This document shows, in pieces, positions 1-7,448 of a stretch of 28,351 nt of DNA (its first letter is position 1; each line of letters opens with the position of its first letter). The translations under genes and the position numbers were made by a program. Source of the DNA: an uncultured Porphyromonadaceae bacterium (GTDB lineage Bacteria > Bacteroidota > Bacteroidia > Bacteroidales > Muribaculaceae); the NCBI GenBank assembly GCA_937989585.1, contig CALKRW010000017.1:1-28351 (forward strand), given 5' to 3'. Below the pieces are notes generated by a model. That model worked only from the letters and a program-made list of their open reading frames with translations. It was not told the origin of the DNA and searched no databases.

Positions 1-282
1 GAAGCCATCATCGCAAAGCCGTGGGGCAAGGAGGATGAGCTGAAAGCGTTGAAATCCGAACTTGCCGTCCTCGACCGCAAGATTACTGCCGAACTTGCTC
101 CAAAACATGATGAAAAGGACGGCGAGGAAGTCAAACGACACGAACAATCCCAACAATCTCATAAAGTGGAATCTCCGTCACAACCCGTAGATGCTAAAGA
201 ATCTATGGTAGCTGAACCAAGACATCACTATCAATCGCCACCACCGACTACTCGTCCAGTATATCGTCCAACTGGACTTTAA
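1..282 (+). CDS. C-terminal end of a large element-borne DNA methylase/helicase-like protein (partial)
   Basis: An open frame runs from the first base to a TAA at 280-282 (93 codons), so the gene starts upstream of the window. The visible part opens EAIIAKPWGKEDELKALKSE, continues as a charged helix, then becomes a low-complexity tail rich in Q, S, P and H that ends PPPTTRPVYRPTGL. From memory, the KPWGKEDELKALKSELA...LDRKI segment resembles the C terminus of the very large N6-methylase/SNF2-helicase-like proteins of Bacteroidales conjugative transposons. No catalytic motif is visible here, so the identity rests on the tail and the context only. The in-frame TTG at 49 is not a credible start because the frame is open and similar in character before it. 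A strong hairpin follows the stop. Confidence 0.6.
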   Translation, partial: EAIIAKPWGKEDELKALKSELAVLDRKITAELAPKHDEKDGEEVKRHEQSQQSHKVESPSQPVDAKESMVAEPRHHYQSPPPTTRPVYRPTGL

Positions 283-286
283 TTCA

Positions 287-326
287 AAGCAGGCAACTCT
301 GACATAAATGTCGGGGTTGCCTGCTT
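287..326. terminator. Strong bidirectional-type hairpin between convergent genes
   Basis: AAGCAGGCAAC (287-297) pairs perfectly with GTTGCCTGCTT (316-326). The helix continues inward through TCT/GGG (G-U allowed) and GACAT/ATGTC to a tiny A-rich loop, about 18 bp in all. It lies between the stop of the methylase-like gene and the convergent minus-strand gene ending at 383. The following plus-strand bases are T/A-rich but hold no clean T-run. Probably a shared terminator, and the left edge of the cargo block. Confidence 0.7.
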
Positions 327-382
327 GATTTATTTATGATATATTGTTGTTCTTAGAATGTAAACGTATGATAGGAGTATAA

Positions 383-745
383 TTATGACAAGCCCAGTTC
401 TTCGCGTTTAGATTTTGACAAACTTGCCACTATTAAGTCGTATGCCTGTTTCACAAGGGCTTTTATTTCCGTGTCAGATACATCGGAATCAAGCAGCACC
501 GTAATCCAGTGTGTCTTGTTCATGTGCCATGCAGGTTGCACTCCCTGGTATTTGTCCTGAAGTTCTGTTACTGAATCTACCGGACATTTCAGGTTGCAGG
601 CTTTTTTATCCATATCAAGCAGACAAAACCATTTGTCTGCAACCGTGAATGTCACCAAGTCCTCATAGTGCGGGTCTGTCCACGGCGAATTTTCTTTTGC
701 ACATGGGAAAGAGAGACAGTATTTTCTGAAATCTTCTAGATTCAT
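383..745 (-). CDS. MmcQ/YjbR (DUF419) family protein
   Basis: 120 residues, the normal length of this family of small cytoplasmic proteins with a double-wing DNA-binding-like fold and no established biochemical role. The N terminus MNLEDFRKYCLSFPCAKENSPW with the later PHYEDLVTFTVADKWFCLLD is the classic MmcQ pattern. It is followed by the lysine-rich LK-C-P segment, the W-H-M-N-K-T-HWITV segment (near residues 73-83) and a C-terminal helix KALVKQAYDLIVASL. It lies 77 bp downstream of araC on the same strand, so it may be read through from that gene; no TAnnTTTG element is visible in the gap. MmcQ-like genes often sit beside regulators and reductases. Whether it takes part in the cargo pathway is unknown. 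Confidence 0.88.
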   Translation of the reverse strand: MNLEDFRKYCLSFPCAKENSPWTDPHYEDLVTFTVADKWFCLLDMDKKACNLKCPVDSVTELQDKYQGVQPAWHMNKTHWITVLLDSDVSDTEIKALVKQAYDLIVASLSKSKREELGLS

Positions 746-822
746 AGATCTTTATTTTAGTACGCTGGATTAACAGGTTTGAATAGCACTATGTTCATGG
801 GGAGCGTCATTGCTTATCAGGA

Positions 823-1722
823 TTATGCCTGCATCCGTCGGTATTCAAGAGGGGTACATCCTACGTTTTTCTTGAAAGTACGGCTGAAATGCTGGGAGTA
901 CTGAAACCCTAATTCGTAGGCAATCTGGCTGATTGTCAGTTGAGTGTTCAATACCCATTCTTTTGAGATACGGATAAGTTTGTTCTGGATATATTCCTGT
1001 GCGGTCATGCCTGTTTCCCTTTTCACAAGGTCGCCGAAATAGTTTGGCGAGAGGCATACTTTGTCGGCGAAGTACCGGACTTGAGGCAATCCGCTTCTGC
1101 GCAAATTCTCGTTCTTGAAGTATTCGTCCAGAAGTCGCTCGAATTTTACAATGACATCATGATTCACTTCAGAGCGAGTTATGAACTGACGGTCGTAAAA
1201 ACGCATACAGTAGTCAAGGAACAGCTCGATATTGGTAGCAATCAACCGTTTGCTGTGTTTGTCGATAGCATGTTCCATTTCATAGCCTATCTTGTCGATG
1301 CAGTCAACCAATATTTTGCGCTCACGTTCCGAGACATGCAGAGCCTCGTTTGACTCGTATGAAAAGAATGAATAACGGTCAATCTCCCTGCCAAGCGGAG
1401 TGCCGTGTAAAAGGTCTGGATGGAACAGGACTCCGAGTCCGGATGGTTTGGAGCCTCTTTCCAAATCAACATTGGCGATCTGTCCGGGAGCGAAAGCAAT
1501 CACACTCCCTTCCTGATAATCGTAATTCTGACGGCCATAACGTATCTCGCCGCATTTTGCATCCTTCAGGTATATGCAGTAAACTCCGTAATTAAAACGG
1601 AAATGGTCGGGCCAGACGGGAGCCTTGGACAAATCCACAACCGCTACAAGCGGATGCAGGGTTTCCAGTCCGAAAAGTTTGTTGTATTGGTCAATCGTAT
1701 CAACCTTTATCACTTCATCCAT
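823..1722 (-). CDS. AraC-family transcriptional regulator
   Basis: 299 residues. Residues 1-180 form a cupin-like sensor domain (GSVIAFAPGQIANVDL near 72-86) and residues 190-299 an AraC/XylS DNA-binding domain with two helix-turn-helix units. The first is near 215-235 (VRYFADKVCLSPNYFGDLVK), followed by the family-typical TGMTAQEYIQNKLI linker. The second is near 262-285 (LTISQIAYELGFQYSQHFSR), ending FKKNVGCTPLEYRR. It is transcribed divergently from the ten-gene operon at 1983-9311, the usual arrangement for a local activator. Two direct repeats 21 bp apart in the shared promoter region fit AraC-type binding. The ligand cannot be inferred; a metabolite or xenobiotic handled by the adjacent enzymes is the natural guess. 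Confidence 0.93.
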   Translation of the reverse strand: MDEVIKVDTIDQYNKLFGLETLHPLVAVVDLSKAPVWPDHFRFNYGVYCIYLKDAKCGEIRYGRQNYDYQEGSVIAFAPGQIANVDLERGSKPSGLGVLFHPDLLHGTPLGREIDRYSFFSYESNEALHVSERERKILVDCIDKIGYEMEHAIDKHSKRLIATNIELFLDYCMRFYDRQFITRSEVNHDVIVKFERLLDEYFKNENLRRSGLPQVRYFADKVCLSPNYFGDLVKRETGMTAQEYIQNKLIRISKEWVLNTQLTISQIAYELGFQYSQHFSRTFKKNVGCTPLEYRRMQA

Positions 1723-1742
1723 GACGGTTCTGTTTTTGAGTG

Positions 1743-1750
1743 CAAAGATA
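1743..1750 (-). promoter_or_regulatory. Candidate -7 element for araC
   Basis: On the minus strand these bases read TATCTTTG, an exact match to the Bacteroidota -7 consensus TAnnTTTG. They lie about 20 bp upstream of the araC start codon at 1722. No clear TTTG -33 element is seen at the usual spacing, so the call rests on one motif and its position. Confidence 0.4.
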
Positions 1751-1883
1751 ACGAAAATCGAGCAACGGAGAGACAGCTCCGAGGCATTATCAGTAATAAA
1801 ATCACAAAATCAGGTAAGATAGGCACAAAACCGCACTGTTTATTACAGCCTTGTCAATAAGGGCATTATACCTCATATTCATA

Positions 1884-1912
1884 ATCCGTAAGATAGTTAC
1901 TCTTATCCGTAA
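1884..1912. promoter_or_regulatory. Direct-repeat operator candidate for the AraC regulator
   Basis: ATCCGTAA occurs at 1884-1891 and again at 1905-1912, exactly 21 bp (two helical turns) apart and in the same orientation. That is the geometry AraC-family proteins use. The downstream copy ends roughly ten bases upstream of where a -33 element would lie for the TAATTTTG at 1944-1951, an activator-like position. Binding by the adjacent regulator is inferred. Confidence 0.45.
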
Positions 1913-1943
1913 TAGGGATACAGCCCGGCTCTAAGGAAGATGC

Positions 1944-1951
1944 TAATTTTG
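1944..1951 (+). promoter_or_regulatory. Candidate -7 element of the cargo operon promoter
   Basis: TAATTTTG matches the Bacteroidota -7 consensus TAnnTTTG exactly. It lies 31 bp upstream of the preferred ATG at 1983, which gives a short leader. The -33 region (around 1920-1925) has no TTTG, as expected for an activator-dependent promoter. Confidence 0.5.
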
Positions 1952-1982
1952 CATCGTGAAAACAATTCAAAAAATTACAGAC

Positions 1983-2783
1983 ATGAAAAAACTGATAATC
2001 ACTCTGGCCATTGCGCTTTCGGCAATCGGCATCAATGCAAAGACATTGATTGTGTATTATAGCTTCACAAACAATGTCCGTACAATCGCCACGGAACTAA
2101 AGTTGCAGACCGGGGCGGACATGGTGGAGATAGAGCCTGCGGAAGAGGGTCTGGATTACGCAGCCAACAACTATGCCATCGGTAGCGCTCTTATCTCGGC
2201 AATCCGCGAAAAACCCGATGATGCGGCTTCATATCCCGACATAAAGCCCGTAAATGTAAATCTCAGCGAATACGATATGGTCATTGTAGCCGCCCCGCTG
2301 TGGTGGAGCAATATGGCCGCCCCGATGCAGACATTTCTTTTCCACAACGGAGCGCAGATGCAGGGGAAGAAGATCGGTCTCATAGTTTCAAGCGCAAGCA
2401 GCGGTATAAGCGGTGTCGAGGCTGACGCACACCGTCTGATACCTGACGGAGATTTTGTAAGTCCAAGCCTGTGGATTCGTTCATCCCAGACCTCAAACTG
2501 CAACTCAATGATTTCATCGTGGCTTGAACAGATTGACTACAATAATCTGAGCGGCATCGAATCCGTGGTATCAGACGCAGATGTAAGCATCAGCTATGTC
2601 GCCGGCGGAATCATTGTCAACGGAGAGGTTGATTCACTTTCGCTATTCAATCTGTCGGGGATGAAGGTGTTGGAAACATCCGACAATACCATCGCCACAT
2701 CCTCACTATCTTCCGGCTTATATCTGGCGCAGATAAACTCCGGCAAGCAGATGGTCGCCAAGAAAATAATGATAAACCGTTAA
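1983..2783 (+). CDS. Exported flavodoxin-like protein with C-terminal sorting-type domain
   Basis: I chose the ATG at 1983 over the in-frame GTG at 1956 because it places a clean signal peptide at the N terminus (MKKLIITLAIALSAIGINA, cut before K20). The GTG also sits too close to the probable transcription start. The 266-residue product has a flavodoxin fold: LIVYYSFTNNVRT (residues 22-34) is the FMN phosphate loop, and VIVAAPLWWSNMAAPMQTFL is the flavin-stacking W-W loop region. Residues from about 205 form a separate beta-rich tail with LSLFNLSGMKVLE, then SSLSSGLYLAQINSGKQ and a final KKIMINR, the pattern of type A T9SS C-terminal sorting domains. An envelope or surface flavodoxin is unusual because FMN is normally loaded in the cytoplasm. 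First gene of the cargo operon. Confidence 0.85.
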   Translation: MKKLIITLAIALSAIGINAKTLIVYYSFTNNVRTIATELKLQTGADMVEIEPAEEGLDYAANNYAIGSALISAIREKPDDAASYPDIKPVNVNLSEYDMVIVAAPLWWSNMAAPMQTFLFHNGAQMQGKKIGLIVSSASSGISGVEADAHRLIPDGDFVSPSLWIRSSQTSNCNSMISSWLEQIDYNNLSGIESVVSDADVSISYVAGGIIVNGEVDSLSLFNLSGMKVLETSDNTIATSSLSSGLYLAQINSGKQMVAKKIMINR

Positions 2784-2813
2784 TCCGAGTTTCGGAATAA
2801 TATACCATTACCG

Positions 2814-3314
2814 ATGAATATATTTCAAATATTCGTAACCATGACGGCGATTTTTTTGTCATCCGGTTACATCAACGCTCAGAATATGGAAACAACAGTA
2901 CCGGAAACCAGTGCATTTCCTACGGGCAAATCGAATGTCGCATACGAGCAATATTTCAGCGGCCGCTCTTGGCTGGCTCCGCTGACCTCCATGAAGGAAC
3001 TGAATGTACCTGTATCTAACGTGACATTCGAGCCGGGATGCCGCAACAACTGGCACAGCCATACCGGTGGACAACTCCTTATCTGTGTCGGTGGCGAGGG
3101 CTATTATCAGGAGAAAGGCAAACCGGCACGTAGGCTTAAAGCAGGTGATGTGGTCGAAATAGCACCTGACGTAGTGCATTGGCACGGGGCGGCTCCTGAC
3201 AGCTGGTTCTCCCATCTGGCTGTCGAATGCAATCCGCAGACCAACAAGAATACATGGCTCAACCCTGTAACGGACGAAGAATATGCCGAAGCGGTAAAGC
3301 CTCAGATCCAATAA
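2814..3314 (+). CDS. Exported single-domain cupin
   Basis: 166 residues with an N-terminal signal peptide (about 1-22, ending NAQ). The cupin core follows: motif 1 holds H81, H83 and Q87 (WHSHTGGQLLICVGGEG) and motif 2 holds H122 (GDVVEIAPDVVHWHGA). These four would bind one metal ion. Glutamine in place of the usual glutamate in motif 1 is typical of cupins found with, or fused to, carboxymuconolactone-decarboxylase proteins; one such protein is encoded at the end of this operon. It lies 30 bp after the exported flavodoxin gene. The reaction is not known. Signal peptide and position point to a periplasmic step of the same pathway. Confidence 0.88.
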   Translation: MNIFQIFVTMTAIFLSSGYINAQNMETTVPETSAFPTGKSNVAYEQYFSGRSWLAPLTSMKELNVPVSNVTFEPGCRNNWHSHTGGQLLICVGGEGYYQEKGKPARRLKAGDVVEIAPDVVHWHGAAPDSWFSHLAVECNPQTNKNTWLNPVTDEEYAEAVKPQIQ

Positions 3315-3348
3315 ATGTCAGAGAACGGGTATCAGCAACTATTTCAAA

Positions 3349-4488
3349 ATGCGTATAATTATGAAAGCAAGAACTCTTTTCCCCGCATCCATATCAGTTG
3401 TCTTAATGATGCTGTCTGCGTTCTCAACAAATGCGCAGACTCCGGTGACAAAGGCAACCGTATATTTTACCAGTGAAATCACTCCCGAAAGCCTTGTCAA
3501 GATATATAAGGCTCTTGGCAAAGAGGCTACCGGTAAAGTCGCGGTAAAAATCAGCACAGGGGAATCGGCACAGAGCAATCATCTTCGTCCTGAACTGATA
3601 GGCTCCTTTGTTCATGAAGTAAACGGAGCCATTGTAGAGTGCAACACCGCATACGGCGGCAACCGTTCCAACACTGCGGCCCATCGTCGTGCGATAGAAC
3701 AACGCGGCTATGGAGACATTGCCGAAGTTGACATAATGGATGAAGAAGGATATATCGACCTGCCTGTAACGGATACAAAATATCTCAAATATAATCGTGT
3801 GGGCAGTCATCTGTCCAATTATGATTTCCTCATAAATCTCGCCCATTTCAAGGGTCATGCAATGGGCGGATTCGGAGGTGTGCTTAAAAACCAAAGCATC
3901 GGCATCGCAACTCCTGAAGGGAAAACGCTCATACATACCGCAGGAAGGTATGATGATCCGAGATATGTATTTCAAAATCCATCAGGACAGGACGCTTTCC
4001 TTGAGTCAATGGCAGCTGCGGCACAGTCTGTTCACGATTACTTCAAAGGGAATACGATTTATATCAATGTCATGAACAATCTTTCAGTCGATTGTGATTG
4101 TGACGGACATCCGTCAACTCCACAGATGAAAGATATCGGGATTTTGGCATCTCTTGATCCGGTGGCATTGGACAAGGCTTGTCTGGATCTGATATTCAAT
4201 CATCAGTCAACGACCGGCGACAACAGCGCACCATTAGTGCAGCGAATCAACGGACGCCACGGAGCGCACATCGTTGACTATGCCGCTGAAATAGGATTAG
4301 GCTCATTGTCATACGAACTGATTGACATCACGAACTCATCCGCAGTTGAGCCGATTTCTGTAAACGGCATTCAAAAATACAATGTATATGGTCTCGATGG
4401 AGTGAAGATATTATCTAACGCTGACAATATTGATTCATTGGCACCGGGCATATATATTATCAACGGAGTTAAAACACAAATAAAATAA
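3349..4488 (+). CDS. Exported DUF362 protein with C-terminal sorting-type domain
   Basis: 379 residues from ATG 3349; the ATG at 3361 (MKARTLFP...) is an equally good start. A signal peptide ends at NAQ near residue 30 and lacks a twin-arginine motif. The body matches DUF362: a VKISTGESAQSNHLRPELI segment, NLAHFKGHAMGGFGGVLKNQSIG in the middle, and VDCDCDGHPSTPQMKDIGILASLDPVALDKACLDL towards the end. Many DUF362 proteins are linked to Fe-S clusters; here the Cys-rich VDCDCD segment is the only hint. The last 45 residues (KYNVYGLDGVKIL...SLAPGIYIINGVKTQIK) look like a second T9SS-type sorting domain, as in the flavodoxin two genes upstream. The next gene begins three bases after the stop. Confidence 0.85.
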   Translation: MRIIMKARTLFPASISVVLMMLSAFSTNAQTPVTKATVYFTSEITPESLVKIYKALGKEATGKVAVKISTGESAQSNHLRPELIGSFVHEVNGAIVECNTAYGGNRSNTAAHRRAIEQRGYGDIAEVDIMDEEGYIDLPVTDTKYLKYNRVGSHLSNYDFLINLAHFKGHAMGGFGGVLKNQSIGIATPEGKTLIHTAGRYDDPRYVFQNPSGQDAFLESMAAAAQSVHDYFKGNTIYINVMNNLSVDCDCDGHPSTPQMKDIGILASLDPVALDKACLDLIFNHQSTTGDNSAPLVQRINGRHGAHIVDYAAEIGLGSLSYELIDITNSSAVEPISVNGIQKYNVYGLDGVKILSNADNIDSLAPGIYIINGVKTQIK

Positions 4489-4490
4489 TC

Positions 4491-5063
4491 ATGCTAAATA
4501 TGAAGAAGAATATAGGTTCAGTATTAGCCCTTTATCCCACGCCGACAGTCGTTGTGGGTACGATGATAGAGAACAAACCGACATGGTTGCTGGCAGGACA
4601 TGTAGGGATAATAGGCCACGACCGCATTATGGTAAGCCTGTTCAATAAGCACCATACCAATCAAGGCATCATAAACTCAGGGCGTCTTTCCATAAACATT
4701 GTTGACGAGACCCTGCTTCCCCGTGCGGACTATGTTGGGATTACGAGCGGCGCGAAAACAGACAAGTCGCAGGTTTTCGCATGGCATCCCGGAGAAGCCG
4801 GCACACCTGTTATCGAGGACAGCCCGCTGGTAATGGAATGTGAAGTCACCGATAATTATAAAACTGAGACATTCGACAATTTCATCTGCAAAATCGCCAA
4901 CACATACATCGAGGAAGATATGCTAAACGAGGACGGCAAAGTGGACTACAACAAGCTGAAGCCTGTCCTCTTCGAGATGCCCACCTATTCTTATCTTCGT
5001 ACCGGCGAGATGATAGGCAAATGCACTACTTTCGGCAAGAAATTCCGTGAAGAGAATCTTTAA
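4491..5063 (+). CDS. Flavin reductase-like FMN-binding split-barrel protein
   Basis: 190 residues with no signal peptide, so cytoplasmic. The sequence fits the flavin reductase-like/split-barrel family: LALYPTPTVVVGTMIENKPTW near the start, GHDRIMVSLFNKHHTNQGI, SGRLSINIVDE, DYVGITSGAKTDKS, and the C-terminal YSYLRTGEMIGKCTTFGK. Family members bind FMN and use NAD(P)H or accept electrons from partners. The start may be the ATG at 4491 or at 4500. The gene abuts the DUF362 gene, so the two are probably translated together. It could supply reduced flavin to the flavodoxins of the operon or reduce a substrate directly. Confidence 0.87.
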   Translation: MLNMKKNIGSVLALYPTPTVVVGTMIENKPTWLLAGHVGIIGHDRIMVSLFNKHHTNQGIINSGRLSINIVDETLLPRADYVGITSGAKTDKSQVFAWHPGEAGTPVIEDSPLVMECEVTDNYKTETFDNFICKIANTYIEEDMLNEDGKVDYNKLKPVLFEMPTYSYLRTGEMIGKCTTFGKKFREENL

Positions 5064-5098
5064 CACGAATCGTATAACCAGATTAAAACAGAAATATC

Positions 5099-5287
5099 AT
5101 GCCTTCAATAACAATGGAACTGGTAAAGATGAGCAAAGAAAAGAAAGCTCAGTTGGTCAAGGAAGTCACCGAATCCACATCCCGCATCACCGGACTGCCC
5201 GAACAGGTAATATTCGTTTTCATAAAGGAAAACGAGCCGGAGAACGTGGGTGTAGGAGGTGTCCTTCTGCCGGATATGAACAAATGA
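5099..5287 (+). CDS. 4-oxalocrotonate tautomerase-like protein
   Basis: 62 residues, the size of a 4-OT subunit. The frame starts MPSITMEL, so removal of the initiator Met exposes Pro1, the catalytic base of the superfamily; this fixes the start. The rest fits the beta-alpha-beta fold: a helix SKEKKAQLVKEVTESTSRITG, then PEQVIFVFIKENEPENVGVGGVLL. Enzymes of this fold tautomerise keto-enols or act on related unsaturated acids, usually as hexamers. It overlaps nothing and lies 35 bp after the flavin reductase gene and 13 bp before the next. Its presence suggests an enolisable, perhaps ring-derived, substrate. Confidence 0.9.
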   Translation: MPSITMELVKMSKEKKAQLVKEVTESTSRITGLPEQVIFVFIKENEPENVGVGGVLLPDMNK

Positions 5288-5300
5288 CGACGCGCAGAAT

Positions 5301-5939
5301 ATGGATACATTGAAAGTGTTGCTGGTAAACGGAAGCCCCCACAAGGACGGGTGTGTTCACACCGCCTTGTCAGAAATCGCCGATACGTTGAAAAGCGAAG
5401 GCATCGAATCCAACATATTTTGGGTGGGCAACCAGCCCGTAGCCGGATGTATCGGTTGCGGAGCGTGCGTGGGAAAACGCAGCTGTTTCCGAGACGACAA
5501 AGTCAACGAGTTCGTGAAGATAATGGACGAATACGACGGCTTTGTATTCGGTACTCCTGTCCACTATGCCGCTGCAAGCGGTGCGATGACCTCGTTTCTC
5601 GACCGGGTGTTCATGATTGACGAGTACAATGGCGACCACTTTGCCGGGAAGCCTGCCGCAGCCGTTGCCACCTGCCGCCGCAGCGGGGCTACGGCAGCAC
5701 TCGACCAGATGAACAAGTATATGGCAGACTGCAATATGCCCATCGTACCGTCGCAATACTGGAATGTAGTACATGGGAATACACCTGACGAAATCCGCCG
5801 TGATACCGAAGGGTTGCAAACCATGCGCACCCTCGCAAGAAACATGGCATGGCTGTTGAAGTGCATCGCAACAGGGCGAGAAAACGGTATCGAGTTCCCG
5901 GCACATGAACAGCATACAATGACAAACTTCATACGTTAA
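5301..5939 (+). CDS. NAD(P)H-dependent FMN reductase / iron-sulfur flavoprotein-like
   Basis: 212 residues, cytoplasmic, flavodoxin-like fold. VLLVNGSPHKDGCVHTAL (residues 6-23) is the FMN phosphate loop of the NADPH-dependent FMN reductase/ISF group. Residues 50-62 hold C50, C53, C56 and C62 in CX2CX2CX5C spacing (PVAGCIGCGACVGKRSCF), which matches the compact cluster motif of iron-sulfur flavoproteins. FGTPVHYAAASGAMTSFLDRVF is the second flavin-contact loop. It probably carries FMN plus a 4Fe-4S cluster and passes electrons from a pyridine nucleotide or ferredoxin to an unknown acceptor. Third flavodoxin-fold family represented in this operon. Confidence 0.87.
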   Translation: MDTLKVLLVNGSPHKDGCVHTALSEIADTLKSEGIESNIFWVGNQPVAGCIGCGACVGKRSCFRDDKVNEFVKIMDEYDGFVFGTPVHYAAASGAMTSFLDRVFMIDEYNGDHFAGKPAAAVATCRRSGATAALDQMNKYMADCNMPIVPSQYWNVVHGNTPDEIRRDTEGLQTMRTLARNMAWLLKCIATGRENGIEFPAHEQHTMTNFIR

Positions 5940-5973
5940 ACAATCAGATTCAACAATAACAATCAAAAATAGA

Positions 5974-5980
5974 TAAGGAG
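5974..5980 (+). promoter_or_regulatory. Shine-Dalgarno-like site before the aldo/keto reductase
   Basis: TAAGGAG lies 8 bases before the ATG at 5989. Strong Shine-Dalgarno sites are uncommon in Bacteroidota, where most genes have A-rich leaders. It supports the chosen start and may hint at origin of this gene outside the phylum. Confidence 0.5.
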
Positions 5981-5988
5981 AAACAAAT

Positions 5989-6933
5989 ATGAAAAATCAA
6001 CCGTCAATAGCGTTAGGCACATGGTCGTGGGGCGCAGGCTTCGCCGGCGGCGACCAGGTATTTGGAAACCACCTCGGAGTGAATGAACTGAAGCCTGTAT
6101 TCGACGCGGCAATGGCCGGTGGTCTGAACCTCTGGGATTCCGCCGTGGTGTATGGCATGGGTGCTTCGGAAAGCGTACTCGCCACCTTCACCAAAGAGCG
6201 CAACCGTGAGGATGTACTCATCTCCACTAAGTTTACGCCCCAGATTGCCGGGGATTCCGCCAATCCCGTAGAGGATATGCTCAACAGCAGCCTCGAACGA
6301 TTCGGCACGGACTATATCGACATCTATTGGATCCACAATCCTGCGGATGTGGAAAAGTGGACTCCGTTCCTCGCCGACCTCGTGAAAAGCGGCAAAGTGA
6401 AGCGTGTTGGTGTCTCCAACCACAACCTCGCACAAATCAAGCGCGCGGAAGATATTCTTTCCAAAGAGGGAGTGCATATCTCCGCAGTGCAGAACCATTT
6501 CAGCCTCCTTTACCGTTCATCGGAAAAAGCAGGCATCCTTGACTATTGCAAGGAGAACGGCATCGACTTCTGGGCATACATGGTACTGGAACAGGGCGCG
6601 TTAAGCGGAAAATATGACACCGCGCACCCATTGCCTGCCGGGAGCCAGCGCGGTGAAACCTACAACCCGCTGCTGCCGCAAATCGAAAAGCTCGTTGCCG
6701 TGATGCGTACTGTCGGTGACAAATATGGAGTTACTCCGGCACAGGTAGCCTTAGCTTGGGCGATTGGCAAAGGAACGACGCCTATCATTGGCGTGACGAA
6801 ATCTGCTCAGGTGCAGGATGCACTGGAAGCCATAAAGGTAAAGCTGACCGACGAGGATATGAATATTCTGGAGGAAGCGGCTGAAAGTACCGGAGTCGAT
6901 ACAAGAGGCTCGTGGGAAATGCCTATGGTGTAA
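5989..6933 (+). CDS. Aldo/keto reductase
   Basis: 314 residues, the standard length for a TIM-barrel aldo/keto reductase. All four catalytic residues are visible: D50 (LNLWDSA), Y55 (VVYGMGASES), K81 (ISTKFTP) and H116 (DIYWIHNP). The C-terminal cofactor loop is also present (PIIGVTKSAQVQDALEA). It should reduce an aldehyde or ketone with NAD(P)H in the cytoplasm. It is the longest-spaced gene of the cargo operon (49 bp gap), with a Shine-Dalgarno-like leader. The next gene starts 17 bp after its stop. The substrate cannot be read from the sequence. Confidence 0.95.
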   Translation: MKNQPSIALGTWSWGAGFAGGDQVFGNHLGVNELKPVFDAAMAGGLNLWDSAVVYGMGASESVLATFTKERNREDVLISTKFTPQIAGDSANPVEDMLNSSLERFGTDYIDIYWIHNPADVEKWTPFLADLVKSGKVKRVGVSNHNLAQIKRAEDILSKEGVHISAVQNHFSLLYRSSEKAGILDYCKENGIDFWAYMVLEQGALSGKYDTAHPLPAGSQRGETYNPLLPQIEKLVAVMRTVGDKYGVTPAQVALAWAIGKGTTPIIGVTKSAQVQDALEAIKVKLTDEDMNILEEAAESTGVDTRGSWEMPMV

Positions 6934-6950
6934 TTACAAAATTAAATGAC

Positions 6951-7442
6951 ATGAGTAGCCCGAATATATTGGTCGCCTATTTCTCTTGCAGCGGTACGAC
7001 AAGAGAAGCTGCCCGTGAACTGGCGGGCGTAGCCAACGCCGATTTGCATGAAATAGTACCGGAGCAACCTTACACGGATGCCGACTTGAACTGGAACGAC
7101 CGGCAAAGCCGCAGTCCCGTGGAGATGCGCGATGCGACATCCCGTCCTGCCATTGCGGGGCGGGTGCCAGACATGGAGAAATACGATGTGGTGTTCATCG
7201 GTTTCCCCGTATGGTGGTACATTGCGCCGACCATCGTGAACACGTTCATTGAAAGTCACGACCTTGCAGGCAAGAAGGTGGTACCGTTTGCCACTTCGGG
7301 AGGCAGCGGTATTGCCAACTGCGAGAAGAACCTGCGCAAAGCCTATCCCGAAATAGGCTGGCGTTCCGGAAAACTGCTCAACAGACCTTTGGCTGAAAAA
7401 CAGTTCACGGAGTGGCTTGGAGCTATAACTCGTGGAAAATAA
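6951..7442 (+). CDS. Cytosolic flavodoxin
   Basis: 163 residues from the ATG at 6951. The frame is open from 6912, but that stretch overlaps the aldo/keto reductase and reads as non-flavodoxin sequence, whereas 6951 gives MSSPNILVAYFSCSGTTREA with the FMN loop SCSGTT at residues 12-17. YDVVFIGFPVWWYIAPTIVNTFIE is the W-W flavin-stacking loop, and VVPFATSGGSGIANCEKNLRKAYPE the third loop. Flavodoxins of this type (Flavodoxin_4-like) carry electrons or reduce quinones. It has no signal peptide, unlike the related protein at 1983, so the operon encodes one internal and one exported member. Confidence 0.92.
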   Translation: MSSPNILVAYFSCSGTTREAARELAGVANADLHEIVPEQPYTDADLNWNDRQSRSPVEMRDATSRPAIAGRVPDMEKYDVVFIGFPVWWYIAPTIVNTFIESHDLAGKKVVPFATSGGSGIANCEKNLRKAYPEIGWRSGKLLNRPLAEKQFTEWLGAITRGK

Positions 7443-7448
7443 CTCGAT

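Noticed and set aside
1420..1860. 146-codon plus-strand ORF opposite araC
   Set aside because: It lies mostly antisense to the AraC gene and extends across the divergent promoter region. The translation has no family resemblance.
1956..1982. GTG start for the exported flavodoxin
   Set aside because: It would place nine extra residues before the signal peptide and start almost at the predicted transcription start.
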